Assembly: GCA_012515235.1 (NCBI GenBank)
Contig: JAAYYU010000161.1
Coordinates: forward strand, 1 to 64,000
Direction: 5' to 3'
Length of the DNA: 64,000 nt
From: Candidatus Anammoximicrobium sp.
GTDB taxonomy: Bacteria; Planctomycetota; Planctomycetia; Pirellulales; Pirellulaceae
Shown here: positions 54,539 through 63,076 of the stretch, in pieces
Numbering within the stretch: position 1 is the stretch's first letter
How the letters are laid out: each line of letters begins with the position of its first letter
Notes under the pieces: model-generated
What the model saw: only the letters and a program-made list of their open reading frames with translations
Databases searched by the model: none
What the model was told of the DNA's origin: nothing
Program-made: the position numbers and the translations under genes

Positions 54539-55969
54539 ATGATGAACTCACCTTACGGACGGATGATGCTGTGTCTGTGGATTTCTGCCAACTGTGTAGC
54601 GGCCGCCGCGGCAGCCGGCGAACTGCGGACGATCCGCGGAACGGTGCGGGCCGAAGGCGCGCCGCTGTCGCGCGTGCTGGTGTCCGACGGCTGGCAGGTC
54701 GTGCAGACGGATGCGCGGGGCGAGTACGAACTGCCGCTGGGCGAGAACAGCGGTCGCTTTGTCTTTGTCACCACGCCTGCGGGTTTTTGGACCGAGGCGT
54801 TCTATGTGCCCAGAGAGCAAGCCGCAACCGCGGGCCGCGCGGACTTTGCGCTGCGCCGCGTCGAGCAGCCCGAGCGGTTCGATTTCGTCTTCATGGCCGA
54901 CATGCACTTGGACAACAGAAAGGTCGGCCTGGCCAAGTTTCGAGCCAGCCTGGAAGAGATCAACGCGCTGCAACCGCGGCCGGCATTTCTCTGGGCCCAG
55001 GGCGATATTTGCCTGCAGGGCCACGCGGGGCAGGACTATGTCGCCGGCCTGAAACTGGCCGCCATGCCCGTCCGCAACGGGGCGGGCAACCACGAGATGA
55101 TGCTGGCGAAGCCCAATCCTCGCGAAGACTTCGAGACGCTCTTCGGCCCGACTTACTACTCGTTCGATTGGGGATTCATCCACTGCATCGTGCTCGACGG
55201 CAACAAGGCCGTTCCGGGCGTCAAAGACTACAAGGCCGTCCACGGCGCCGTGGAAGGCAGCGAATTGGCTTGGCTGCGAGCCGATTTGGCGGCGCAGCCG
55301 CCGGGCAAACCGATCGTCGTCGGCATCCACATCCCCATCGTGACCACGTATCCCCAGCGGCGTCGCGAGAATCCGCCCGATGCGCCCTACTGGGAAGTGA
55401 CCAACCGCGACGTGCTGACCGAACTGCTGGCCGCGCATCGCGTGCGGCTGGTGCTGCAGGGGCACATGCACGAGAACGAACGCACCGTGGTCCAAGGCGT
55501 CGAGTACGTCTCCTCCATTTCCCTGTCCGGCAGTTGGTATCAAAGCGGCGAGGGCTTCGAACGCGGCGTCGACGGCTGCCCTCGAGGCTATCGGATCGTG
55601 TCGGTGGATGGGACCAAGGTGACGCATCGGTATCAATCCAGTAGCGAATCCCGCGTGGACCGCCAGGGCGAATTCTGGGGACTGGACAAGCCCCTCGCCC
55701 GCGGCACCGCGGTGTCCGTGGTCTTCAACTGCTACGACGCGCCGCACGGTTCCACCGCCGAAGCCCGTTTCGACGCCGGGGCTTGGCAGCCCATGCCGGC
55801 CTTCGCCGCCATGAACGAGAAGATCGGCCTGGCCATGACGCACCACTTTCGCCTGCAGGCCGATACGACCGCCCTGACGCCCGGCCGGCACACGATCAGC
55901 GCCCGCGTGCGCTGGCCCGACGGCCAGGTCGTCGAGGAAACGGCGGAATGGACCGTCAGCGGCGAATGA
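54539..55969 (+). CDS. Exported calcineurin-like phosphoesterase with N- and C-terminal beta domains
   Basis: This 476-residue protein has a signal peptide (about residues 1-26). A short carboxypeptidase-regulatory-like/MetallophosN domain follows (TIRGTVRAEGAPLSRVLVSDG). The metallophosphatase core has all sites: Asp121 and His123 in ADMHLDN, Asp156 in AQGDIC, GNHE at 183-186, GIHIPI, and LQGHMHEN. A C-terminal beta domain closes it. It hydrolyses phosphomono- or diesters outside the cytoplasm; the substrate is unknown. Two adjacent ATGs (54539 and 54542) follow CAAGGAG. It lies 20 bases after the cyclase stop. Confidence 0.88.
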   Translation: MMNSPYGRMMLCLWISANCVAAAAAAGELRTIRGTVRAEGAPLSRVLVSDGWQVVQTDARGEYELPLGENSGRFVFVTTPAGFWTEAFYVPREQAATAGRADFALRRVEQPERFDFVFMADMHLDNRKVGLAKFRASLEEINALQPRPAFLWAQGDICLQGHAGQDYVAGLKLAAMPVRNGAGNHEMMLAKPNPREDFETLFGPTYYSFDWGFIHCIVLDGNKAVPGVKDYKAVHGAVEGSELAWLRADLAAQPPGKPIVVGIHIPIVTTYPQRRRENPPDAPYWEVTNRDVLTELLAAHRVRLVLQGHMHENERTVVQGVEYVSSISLSGSWYQSGEGFERGVDGCPRGYRIVSVDGTKVTHRYQSSSESRVDRQGEFWGLDKPLARGTAVSVVFNCYDAPHGSTAEARFDAGAWQPMPAFAAMNEKIGLAMTHHFRLQADTTALTPGRHTISARVRWPDGQVVEETAEWTVSGE

Positions 55970-56310
55970 TCGCCGGGCCGTGCATCCGCCGCAGCGCCCG
56001 GGCGGATTGATCGGCCAGGTGTGAATTGCCGCGTGCCTTGGGATGCAGTCCGTCGTCGCTCAAGTGACCGGCCTGCATCCACATACCGGGCGGGGCATGC
56101 GGGCTGAACAACACCAGTTGGCGGATTGCGGAATCGAAGATCAATTCCAGATCGTAGCGGCGGGCCAGGTAGGTCCCAGAATCCAGACGCCGGTCATCCA
56201 GGCCACGGCGCCGGGAACCGTCAGCAGGGAGGCGATCAACAGGCCTGCGAAGGCTGCCGTCGCGCCGACACGCCGGACCGCGTTTCTGCTGTGATTGACA
56301 GAAGTTGAAG
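55956..56310 (-). pseudogene. Remnant of an SGNH/GDSL-like hydrolase
   Basis: The minus-strand frame ending at 55956 encodes LSDDGLHPKARGNSHLADQSARALRRM, which matches the C-terminal catalytic D-x-x-H block of SGNH hydrolases. The preceding frame is not a convincing hydrolase. A different frame upstream (56141-56250) gives a hydrophobic helix-like AFAGLLIASLLTVPGAVAW stretch. The gene appears broken by frameshift and mostly lost. Its end overlaps the phosphoesterase stop. Confidence 0.45.
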
Positions 56311-56428
56311 CTTCGCCGCGAGTTACGGGCGGAACCCGGTTGACCGTTCGGGCTGGGTTCAGGTTGCTTGATTCCGACAACTTTCGTGCCCGCCAGAGCC
56401 TTGAGGCAAACGCTTTTCCAGACTACAG

Positions 56429-56434
56429 TATAAC
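56429..56434 (+). promoter_or_regulatory. Candidate -10 element before the discoidin-like gene
   Basis: TATAAC at 56429-56434 lies in a short AT-richer stretch about 200 bases upstream of ATG 56638. TTGAGG at 56401 is too far for standard spacing, so support is weak. Confidence 0.22.
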
Positions 56435-56500
56435 ACGATCGCTTCGCGATTCGACGGCTCGACTTTGGCGGTTGTCGCCTCCGGTCCTGGCCAGCAACGG

Positions 56501-56560
56501 GCGTCAGCCCACCGGTTCCCCTGGCGCACAGGCCGGCTTGGGGAGAACCGGCGGGCTGGC
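56501..56560. repeat. Imperfect inverted repeat in leader of the discoidin-like gene
   Basis: GCGTCAGCCCACCGGTTCCC (56501-56520) and GGGAGAACCGGCGGGCTGGC (56541-56560) pair with a few mismatches. It could be a dispersed palindromic repeat or a leader structure between the candidate -10 box and the gene. Confidence 0.55.
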
Positions 56561-56637
56561 GTCCGCCGGTTGCCGAGGTGAGCCGGCACCGATAACCCAC
56601 CTTTCTTACTCTTCCCAGCAAAGGAGCACAGTTAGCA

Positions 56638-57354
56638 ATGAACAAACGGATGCACTACAGTTCGGTTCTGGTCTGGTTGACCGTGGCGGGGCTGGCCTTG
56701 GCTCTGCAGGCTTCCGCCGTGGCGGCGGAGGGCGGCGAGAAGTTGGTCCCCGTGGAGATCAAGCTGCCGCGGCCGCTGTTCCAGGGCACGCCCAAGAACA
56801 TCAAGCCCACGCCGACCCTGGAGAAGTACATCGAAAAACCGCGTCCGCCTTTCATGGCACCGGAAGGCACGGTCAATTTGGCGCTGAAGAAGAAGGTGAC
56901 GTCCAGCGACACCGCGCCGATCATCGGGGAATTGGACTTCGTCACCGACGGCGTGAATGACGGGTTTGACGGCTGCTTTGTCGAACTCGGTCCGGACTTG
57001 CAGTGGGTCCAGATCGACTTGGGCCAGAAGTCCGACATCTATGCTTTCGTACTCTGGCACTATCACGCCGAGGGCCGCGTCTATCACGACGTGGTGATCC
57101 AAGTCGCCGACGACCCGGACCTGATCGAGAACGTCAAGACCGTGTTCAACAATGATTTCGACAACTCGGCCGGTCTGGGCGTGGGCAAGAACCTGGAGTT
57201 CATCGAGGATTTCCGCGGCAAGCTGATCGACGCCCGCAACGAGAAGGGCGCGCCGGTTCGGGGCCGTTACGTGCGGTTGTACTCGCGGGGCAATACGTCG
57301 AACGACTTGAACCACTACATCGAAGTCAACGTGTACGGCAAGGCCGCGAAATGA
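56638..57354 (+). CDS. Exported discoidin-like (F5/8C-like) protein
   Basis: This 238-residue protein has a signal peptide (about residues 1-29). A Pro/Lys-rich linker follows (IKLPRPLFQGTPKNIKPTPT), then one discoidin-like beta-sandwich (NLALKKKVTSSDTAP, FVTDGVNDGF, WVQIDLGQKSDIYAFVLW, RGRYVRLYSRG). Such domains usually bind carbohydrate or surfaces; no enzyme motif is seen. AAAGGAG precedes the ATG. Its stop overlaps the start of the TIGR03663 gene (ATGA at 57351-57354), so the two are translationally coupled and probably work together at the envelope. Confidence 0.85.
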   Translation: MNKRMHYSSVLVWLTVAGLALALQASAVAAEGGEKLVPVEIKLPRPLFQGTPKNIKPTPTLEKYIEKPRPPFMAPEGTVNLALKKKVTSSDTAPIIGELDFVTDGVNDGFDGCFVELGPDLQWVQIDLGQKSDIYAFVLWHYHAEGRVYHDVVIQVADDPDLIENVKTVFNNDFDNSAGLGVGKNLEFIEDFRGKLIDARNEKGAPVRGRYVRLYSRGNTSNDLNHYIEVNVYGKAAK

Positions 57355-59042
57355 CCCGCCCGCAGGTCTGGTGCGGCGTCTGCCTCTTGATGCTGGCCGC
57401 CGCGGCGTTGGCGATCCGACTGCCGCGACTGGACCAGCGTCCGCTGCACGGCGACGAGGCGAACCAGGCGGTGAAGGCCGGCATCCTGCTGGAAACGGGC
57501 GAGTACCGCTACGATCCCCAGGAGCATCACGGTCCCAGCCTGTACTGGCTGACCTTGCCCTTGCTGTGGCTGCAAGGGCGGGCGGATTTTGCCGAGACGA
57601 CCGAAACCGATTACCGCCTCGTGCCGGTCGTTTTCGGCGTGGGGCTGGTGCTGCTGCTGTGGCTGGTCGCGGACGGACTGGGCCGCGGCCCGGCGGTTCT
57701 GGCGGGACTGTTCACGGCCATCTCGCCGGCGTTCGTCTTCTACTCGCGCTACTACATCCAGGAGACGTTGCTCGTTTTCTTTGCGCTCGCGGCGATGGCC
57801 GCCGGCTGGCGTTACGTGTGCTCGAAGAAGACCGTGTGGGCGATCCTGTGCGGCGGCGCCGTCGGGCTGATGCACGCCACCAAGGAGACTTGGGTCATCT
57901 CGGCGGCGGCGGCCGGAGCGGGACTGGTTCTGACTTGGGCGTGGACCCGATGGCGCGAGGGCCCAACGCCGGTCGTGCGCGATCTTCTGACGGCACGCGC
58001 CGGGTTCGGTTTTCTGGCTGCCGCCGGTCTGGCGGCGGTGGTCTTGTACTCGTCCTTCGGTCGCCACCCGCGCGGTCCGCTGGATTCGATCCTGGCCTAC
58101 GCCACGTACTGGCGCCGCGGCAGCGACGCGGGAATCCACTCGAACCCGTGGTACTTTTACCTGGAACTGCTGCTGGCCTTCCGGCCTGCCAAGGGCTTTT
58201 TGTGGACCGAGGGCCTGATCGTGGCGCTGGCGGCAATCGGCGGTCTGGCCAGTCTGAGCCGCCGCGCGCTGCCGGTTCCAGCGCGGGGATTCTGCCGGTT
58301 TCTGACGTTCTACACGGCGACGCTCACCGCCCTGTACGCCGCCATTTCCTACAAGACGCCCTGGTGTCTGCTGAACTTCTTTCACGGCATGATCCTGCTG
58401 GCTGGCGTCGGCGGCTGGTTTCTGCTGCGTCTGGTCTGGTCGCCACGGCATTCGTTTGACCGCGGCCGGGTACCCGCTTGCGGGTGCGGAAGCGAGTCGG
58501 CTGGCGCTCAGCACTCAGCCCCGTCGCCCTCCGCCTTTTGCCTTCGCCTCGCCGTGGCCGTCCTCGTCACCGCGCTGCTGCTCGCCGGCGGATGGCATTT
58601 GGCCCGCCAATGCTACTGGCTGAATTTCCGCCTTGCCGCCGATCGCCGCAATCCGTACGTCTACGCCCACACTTCGACCGACATCAAGAATCTGGCCGGC
58701 GCGTTTGAGCGGTTGGCGGAGGCTTCGCCCGCGGGCCGGGATTTGGTGATCCACGTCGTCACGCCCGACAATTACTGGCCCTTGCCCTGGTACCTGCGCC
58801 AGTTCCGGCCCGAACACATCGGCTACTGGGACGACGCAGCCGCCTGGGCCCGCGACGCCGCCAAGACTCCGGCTCCGGACGCGATTGTGTTCACCGCCGA
58901 CATCCAGCCACAGGTCGATCCAGTCTTGCCCGCCGCGTACAACCGGCAGATGATGTTCGGGTTGCGGCCCGAGGTGCTGGTCCACGTGTACGTGCGCGAG
59001 GACTTGTGGCCGGCGTTCGTCGCAACGCGGGCGAAACGATAG
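57351..59042 (+). CDS. TIGR03663-family multi-pass membrane protein (GT39-like)
   Basis: This 563-residue protein has many hydrophobic helices and the TIGR03663 pattern: HGDEANQ (residues 33-39), EHHGPSLYW, FYSRYYIQETLLVFFALA, HATKETWV and YKTPWCLLNF. It resembles family 39/ArnT-like glycosyltransferases, which move sugars from lipid carriers to targets outside the membrane. The early DE pair fits that catalytic site. The donor and acceptor are unknown. It overlaps the discoidin-like gene by four bases. A charged, low-complexity stretch near residues 365-395 separates the last helices from a soluble C-terminal domain. Confidence 0.85.
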   Translation: MTRPQVWCGVCLLMLAAAALAIRLPRLDQRPLHGDEANQAVKAGILLETGEYRYDPQEHHGPSLYWLTLPLLWLQGRADFAETTETDYRLVPVVFGVGLVLLLWLVADGLGRGPAVLAGLFTAISPAFVFYSRYYIQETLLVFFALAAMAAGWRYVCSKKTVWAILCGGAVGLMHATKETWVISAAAAGAGLVLTWAWTRWREGPTPVVRDLLTARAGFGFLAAAGLAAVVLYSSFGRHPRGPLDSILAYATYWRRGSDAGIHSNPWYFYLELLLAFRPAKGFLWTEGLIVALAAIGGLASLSRRALPVPARGFCRFLTFYTATLTALYAAISYKTPWCLLNFFHGMILLAGVGGWFLLRLVWSPRHSFDRGRVPACGCGSESAGAQHSAPSPSAFCLRLAVAVLVTALLLAGGWHLARQCYWLNFRLAADRRNPYVYAHTSTDIKNLAGAFERLAEASPAGRDLVIHVVTPDNYWPLPWYLRQFRPEHIGYWDDAAAWARDAAKTPAPDAIVFTADIQPQVDPVLPAAYNRQMMFGLRPEVLVHVYVREDLWPAFVATRAKR

Positions 59043-59114
59043 TTGAACTGAAAAGCGTTGCATCTCAAGCTGACCGCCCATGGTTCGAGGCCGTTGGGTG
59101 GTAGGTCCGGGTTC

Positions 59115-59396
59115 ATGGTTCCTCGCACTTGGCGCGCGAATCCCTGGTCCGTCCCGTTGGTTCTGGCGGGGCTGGCGTTTACACTGACGGCCTGTGCGTA
59201 CGCCGTGATGGCGGTTCAGAAGCTGGCTGCGGGCCGTGCCGCGCAGGAGGCGGAGTCGAGTCCTTGGTTGATCGAATTCCTGGACCGTTCTGGCGCGAGG
59301 CTGATGCTCGCTGAACTCGTTGTACTGGCCATCGTCGTCGTTGCCGCCATGACAAGCGAACGCTGGCGGAACGGCGGACGCGAGACGGAGTGTTGA
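59115..59396 (+). CDS. Small membrane protein of unknown function
   Basis: This 93-residue protein has two predicted transmembrane helices (VPLVLAGLAFTLTACAYAVMA and MLAELVVLAIVVVAAM) and a charged C-terminus. No family is recognised. ATG at 59115 is chosen; an in-frame TTG at 59058 would add a non-membrane, repeat-derived stretch. It lies about 70 bases after the TIGR03663 gene on the same strand and may be an accessory subunit. Confidence 0.55.
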   Translation: MVPRTWRANPWSVPLVLAGLAFTLTACAYAVMAVQKLAAGRAAQEAESSPWLIEFLDRSGARLMLAELVVLAIVVVAAMTSERWRNGGRETEC

Positions 59397-59442
59397 GGTG
59401 TAGTGCGTCTTTCTTCGTCCGATGCCCGCGCCGTGTGCGCAG

Positions 59443-59479
59443 CACCGTAGGCCGCTCGCGGAGCGAGCGGCCTACGGTG
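59443..59479. repeat. Perfect 17-bp inverted repeat
   Basis: CACCGTAGGCCGCTCGC (59443-59459) and GCGAGCGGCCTACGGTG (59463-59479) pair perfectly around a three-base loop. It lies between the small membrane protein and the cupin gene, 35 bases before the cupin ATG. No T-run follows. It looks like a dispersed palindromic repeat and could also attenuate read-through. Confidence 0.8.
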
Positions 59480-59513
59480 TGGCGCGGCCATCGGCTGTGC
59501 AAGGAGCGAGCCC

Positions 59514-59930
59514 ATGAAAGTGACCCCTTACGAACGAGTGCCCTGCGAACCGGTGCGGATGGACGGCGCGGTCGGCTGCCAGGTCCGCTGGTTGATCGGC
59601 GCCGCCGACAGCGCGCCGAACTTTGCCATGCGGCAATTCGAGGTCGCTCCCGGCGGCCACACGCCGCGGCACAGCCATCCTTACGAACACGAAGTCTTCG
59701 TCCTGGACGGCGAAGGCATCGTCGGCGAGAAGGACGCGGACCACCGCCTGAAAGCCGGCGACGTGGTGTACGTGAAGCCGGATGAAGTCCACCAGTTCCG
59801 CAACACGGGCAGCAAGCCGCTGAAGTTCCTCTGCCTGATCCCCAATTCCGGAATGGCTCCCAGTTCTCCCGTCGTTCCCGAATGCGGCTGCGAACCGGGA
59901 CGCGACAAGACCGGCGAGAAACGGTCCTGA
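59514..59930 (+). CDS. Cupin-domain protein
   Basis: This 138-residue cytoplasmic protein is a single small beta-barrel cupin. The metal ligands expected in motif 1 are His53, His55 and Glu60 (PRHSHPYEHEVFVLDGEG), and His93 in motif 2 (KPDEVHQFRN). Cupins act as isomerases, dioxygenases or small-ligand sensors; the role here is not readable. The C-terminal tail has a PECGCEPG segment with two Cys. It is followed 44 bases later by the DUF4855 protein gene, with an A-rich stretch between. Confidence 0.88.
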   Translation: MKVTPYERVPCEPVRMDGAVGCQVRWLIGAADSAPNFAMRQFEVAPGGHTPRHSHPYEHEVFVLDGEGIVGEKDADHRLKAGDVVYVKPDEVHQFRNTGSKPLKFLCLIPNSGMAPSSPVVPECGCEPGRDKTGEKRS

Positions 59931-59974
59931 CCGCCTGTTGAAAAAAGAAGAAAAAAGAAAAGGAACCGCAGTTC

Positions 59975-62893
59975 ATGAGTGCTGTTGTTTTGTGGCCGAT
60001 CGCCATCCTGCTGCTGGGCGCCGAGTCGGGCACGGGAGACTACTTTCCTCCGGCCGACCCCAGGGCCGGCGGCATCCGCGACCTGATGCTGGTCTACCTG
60101 TCCAAGGATTCCTGGCCGCAGGAGGACTTTTTGCCTTACGTGGCCTACTTGGGCAAAGAGCGGCAGAAGAAGCCGCGCGATTGGTTCTACGACAGTTTCC
60201 TGTTCCTGGCCTACGGCGGCGCTCCGAGCGGCACGACATACATCGACGGGCCGAGCAACAAGGCCGACTGGGAGTACTACTGGGATCAGTTGCTGTTCCG
60301 CAAAGACCGCGCGCTGGCCGGTCTCGAGGCGTGCCTTGCCGACGTGGAGCGAACGTTGGGGCCTCGGCCGCCGGGCCCCTCCACGGCCCAGGCCGCCGCC
60401 GCGAAAACCGGGAAGACTCCGGTGATTCTGATGATTCCCTACCCGTCGCGGAAGCAAAAGGACTTTGGCGACGTGGACGGCGACGGGCGGAGCGAAGACC
60501 TCTCGCAACCGGCCGATCGCCAGAATGTCGTGCGGTGGGGCGTCCAGGAAATGCTCCGCCGCTGGAACAAGACTCGGCTCCCGCACCTCAGCCTGTGGGG
60601 CTTCTATTGGATGAACGAGGGCATTGGCCCGCACGACGAAGCGATCGTCCGCGCGACGGCCGACGAGGTGCACCGCCAAGGCTACGGGCTGCATTGGATT
60701 CCCTACTACCGCGCTTCCGGCTATGACAGACTGCCTGAGTTGGGAATCGACTTTGCCGTACTCCAGCCGAACTACGCCTTTATGGAGCAAAGTGGCCGCC
60801 GGGCCGAGGAACTGCGTCTGAGCGATACGGCCCGCCGGGCCCGCCGCTGGCACCTGGGCATCGAGATCGAAATGGCCGAGATCGGCGGCCGCCGGGAACG
60901 CGATAACCTGTGGGATTACCTCACGCACGGGCGCGACGAGTTCGACGGCTACATGCGTCACGCGGTGCATGCCTACTACCAAGGGCACCGCACGATTGCC
61001 AGGCTTTGTGACAGCGATCTGCCGGCCGATCGCGACCTGTACGAGGCCCTGTACCAGTTCGCCAAGGGGACGTTTCAAGGCCAGCGGCAACGGCTGGCCG
61101 GCGGCTGCACGTACCGCATTCAAGGCGTCGCGGTGTCCGAGTATCCGGACGACGGTCGCCGGCTTACGGACGGCTGCGGCACGCGCGATCTGGCGACGGC
61201 TCACCGTCTGGTCGGCTTGGCGGGCGAGACGTCGCGGATCGAACTGGATCTCGGCGAACCGCGGCGGATCGCGGCGGTTGAACTGCGCGGCGCGACGCGC
61301 GGCACGGCGGGCGAAGGGCTTCCCGCCAGCGCGGCCAGCCCCCGGTATTTCGACGTGGCCGTGTCGGCGACCGGCCGCGACTGGCAGACGGTCGGGCGCG
61401 GCTATCGGTGGAACGCCTTGCCTGCCGAGCCGATGACGGTCGGCGGAATGGTGGCGGAGTTTGCGGCCGTCGATGCGCGGTTCGTGGCCGTGACCGTTCA
61501 GCAGGCGGCGGGAAAGGTGACGCTGGTCGACGAATTGCTCGTCGAACCGCCCGTCTCGCTGACCGACAACGCGCGTTGCCGGTTCTCGCCCGCGCCGGCC
61601 GACCCCAACGCTGCGGACGGCCGGTTGCTGGATCTGTGCTACCAGCGCGGCGAATCGAGCGGGGATCACTCGGTCGCCTGGGCGGCGGACCAGCAGGCCG
61701 CGTTCGAGCTGCAACTGGGCGAACCGCGGCACCTGGGCCTGGTGCGGGTACACACGCCGCAGCCTGAGTCCCTCGCGGAACTCCGCGTGCTGGTCCAGGC
61801 CGACGGCTCGTCTGACTGGAAGCCACTGGGACAGGCTGTCCGTGATGGCAGGCTCTGGGACATCGACGCGGGCGCGGCATTCGGCGATCGCGTGAGATTC
61901 GTGGCCACGCCACAGCCTGGCCGCCAGGTCGTGCTGGACGAGATCGAAGTCTATCCGGCAGAAAATCTGGCTGGGGGAAAGGCCTATGAATTGTCGCCGG
62001 CGCATCCGGAGCAGTACGGCGACCCGGAGCGCAAAAAGCTGACGGACTCGCTGGTCTCCGAGCGCGGCTTTGGCGACGGCCGAATGGTTGGCTGGCAAGG
62101 CCAGAACGTCGAAGTGTCGCTGGACCTGGGCCGGGATTGTCCGATCGACGCCGTGCGCGTGCATAGCGAAGGCGGCGGTTGCGGCGCCGTCCAGTTCCCT
62201 TTGCGGATCGACGTGCTCGTCTCGCCCGACGGCCGCGCGTGGTCCTGGGTGGCGTCGATCGATCGGCCGCCGGAGCAGTTGCTCGTGGATCGGGCCGTCG
62301 ATGACACGCGTCTGCAATTGGGCTGGATGAGTGTTCGTTTGGAGCCGGTGTCCGGCCGCTTCGTCATGCTCCGCTCGGCGGCCGGCCATTGGACGATGTT
62401 CAGCGAGATCGAGATTCTCGCGGGCGGGGAGAACGTGGCCCAGGGCTGCTCCTATCACCTGCGTCCGGGCCCCGCCTCGTCGGCCCCCTATGCGGACACG
62501 ACCGGCAAGCTGACCGACGGGCAGTACGCGACGTCCGGCTTCAGCCGCGCCGTAGGCTGGCAGACCGGCCGCCCGCGGGTCGTGCTCGATCTGGGACTGG
62601 CCGTCGCGGTCAGCGAGGTCTCTGCGCACGTGCTCGGCGGCGGTCCGGCCGGAGTCTACTTCCCTGCCAAGATGAGCGTTTCCACCTCGACCGACGGCCT
62701 CCACTGGGAGCCGGACCAGGATACCGCCGAGCATCCGCCGGAGAGCGGCAAGGACGCTGGGCAGGCCACCCTGCGGGTCCGTTTCCCGTCCCGCCCGTGC
62801 CGCTACGTGCGGTTCGAGTTTGAGCGACGCGGCTGGCTGATGCTCGACGAAGTCGAAGTCTACGGGCCGACTCTGGCGGCGGACAGCCCGTGA
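59975..62893 (+). CDS. Exported DUF4855 protein with several F5/8C-like domains
   Basis: This 972-residue protein has a short N-terminal hydrophobic signal. A DUF4855 region covers about residues 30-370 (GIRDLMLVYLSKDSW, WFYDSFLFLAYGG, PVILMIPYPSRKQ, LWGFYWMNEGI, GIDFAVLQPNYAF). After it come at least three discoidin-like modules, each with a linking DLG/RF.. pattern (LTDGCGTRDLATA, LTDSLVSERGFGDGRMVGW, LTDGQYATSGFSRAVGW) and a closing VEVYG-type strand. DUF4855 is a glycosidase-like domain of unknown substrate; the discoidin modules probably bind glycan. ATG 59975 follows a purine-rich AAAGGAACC leader. Confidence 0.85.
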   Translation: MSAVVLWPIAILLLGAESGTGDYFPPADPRAGGIRDLMLVYLSKDSWPQEDFLPYVAYLGKERQKKPRDWFYDSFLFLAYGGAPSGTTYIDGPSNKADWEYYWDQLLFRKDRALAGLEACLADVERTLGPRPPGPSTAQAAAAKTGKTPVILMIPYPSRKQKDFGDVDGDGRSEDLSQPADRQNVVRWGVQEMLRRWNKTRLPHLSLWGFYWMNEGIGPHDEAIVRATADEVHRQGYGLHWIPYYRASGYDRLPELGIDFAVLQPNYAFMEQSGRRAEELRLSDTARRARRWHLGIEIEMAEIGGRRERDNLWDYLTHGRDEFDGYMRHAVHAYYQGHRTIARLCDSDLPADRDLYEALYQFAKGTFQGQRQRLAGGCTYRIQGVAVSEYPDDGRRLTDGCGTRDLATAHRLVGLAGETSRIELDLGEPRRIAAVELRGATRGTAGEGLPASAASPRYFDVAVSATGRDWQTVGRGYRWNALPAEPMTVGGMVAEFAAVDARFVAVTVQQAAGKVTLVDELLVEPPVSLTDNARCRFSPAPADPNAADGRLLDLCYQRGESSGDHSVAWAADQQAAFELQLGEPRHLGLVRVHTPQPESLAELRVLVQADGSSDWKPLGQAVRDGRLWDIDAGAAFGDRVRFVATPQPGRQVVLDEIEVYPAENLAGGKAYELSPAHPEQYGDPERKKLTDSLVSERGFGDGRMVGWQGQNVEVSLDLGRDCPIDAVRVHSEGGGCGAVQFPLRIDVLVSPDGRAWSWVASIDRPPEQLLVDRAVDDTRLQLGWMSVRLEPVSGRFVMLRSAAGHWTMFSEIEILAGGENVAQGCSYHLRPGPASSAPYADTTGKLTDGQYATSGFSRAVGWQTGRPRVVLDLGLAVAVSEVSAHVLGGGPAGVYFPAKMSVSTSTDGLHWEPDQDTAEHPPESGKDAGQATLRVRFPSRPCRYVRFEFERRGWLMLDEVEVYGPTLAADSP

Positions 62894-63076
62894 AGACCCG
62901 AGGCGGCGGGGCGCGTCCCGCGGAAGTCTCGCGGCGCGCGGAACCCGCCCGATGTCCGGCGGAGGAGTGGGTTGCCGCCGCTGCGCAGCGTCCGCCGCGG
63001 ACGTCCCTGTCCGCGGTTCCGTTGGGGAGCCGATTGCAGCGGCTGGCTTCTCCGCGGTCCGCTTGCCGTCCCGTCG

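Noticed and set aside
50686-54551. Long minus-strand frames opposite ftsH and the cyclase
   Set aside because: They are antisense shadows of two well-supported + strand genes.
62894-63076. Short open frames after the DUF4855 gene
   Set aside because: They are Arg/Ala-rich, overlap on both strands and resemble nothing known.
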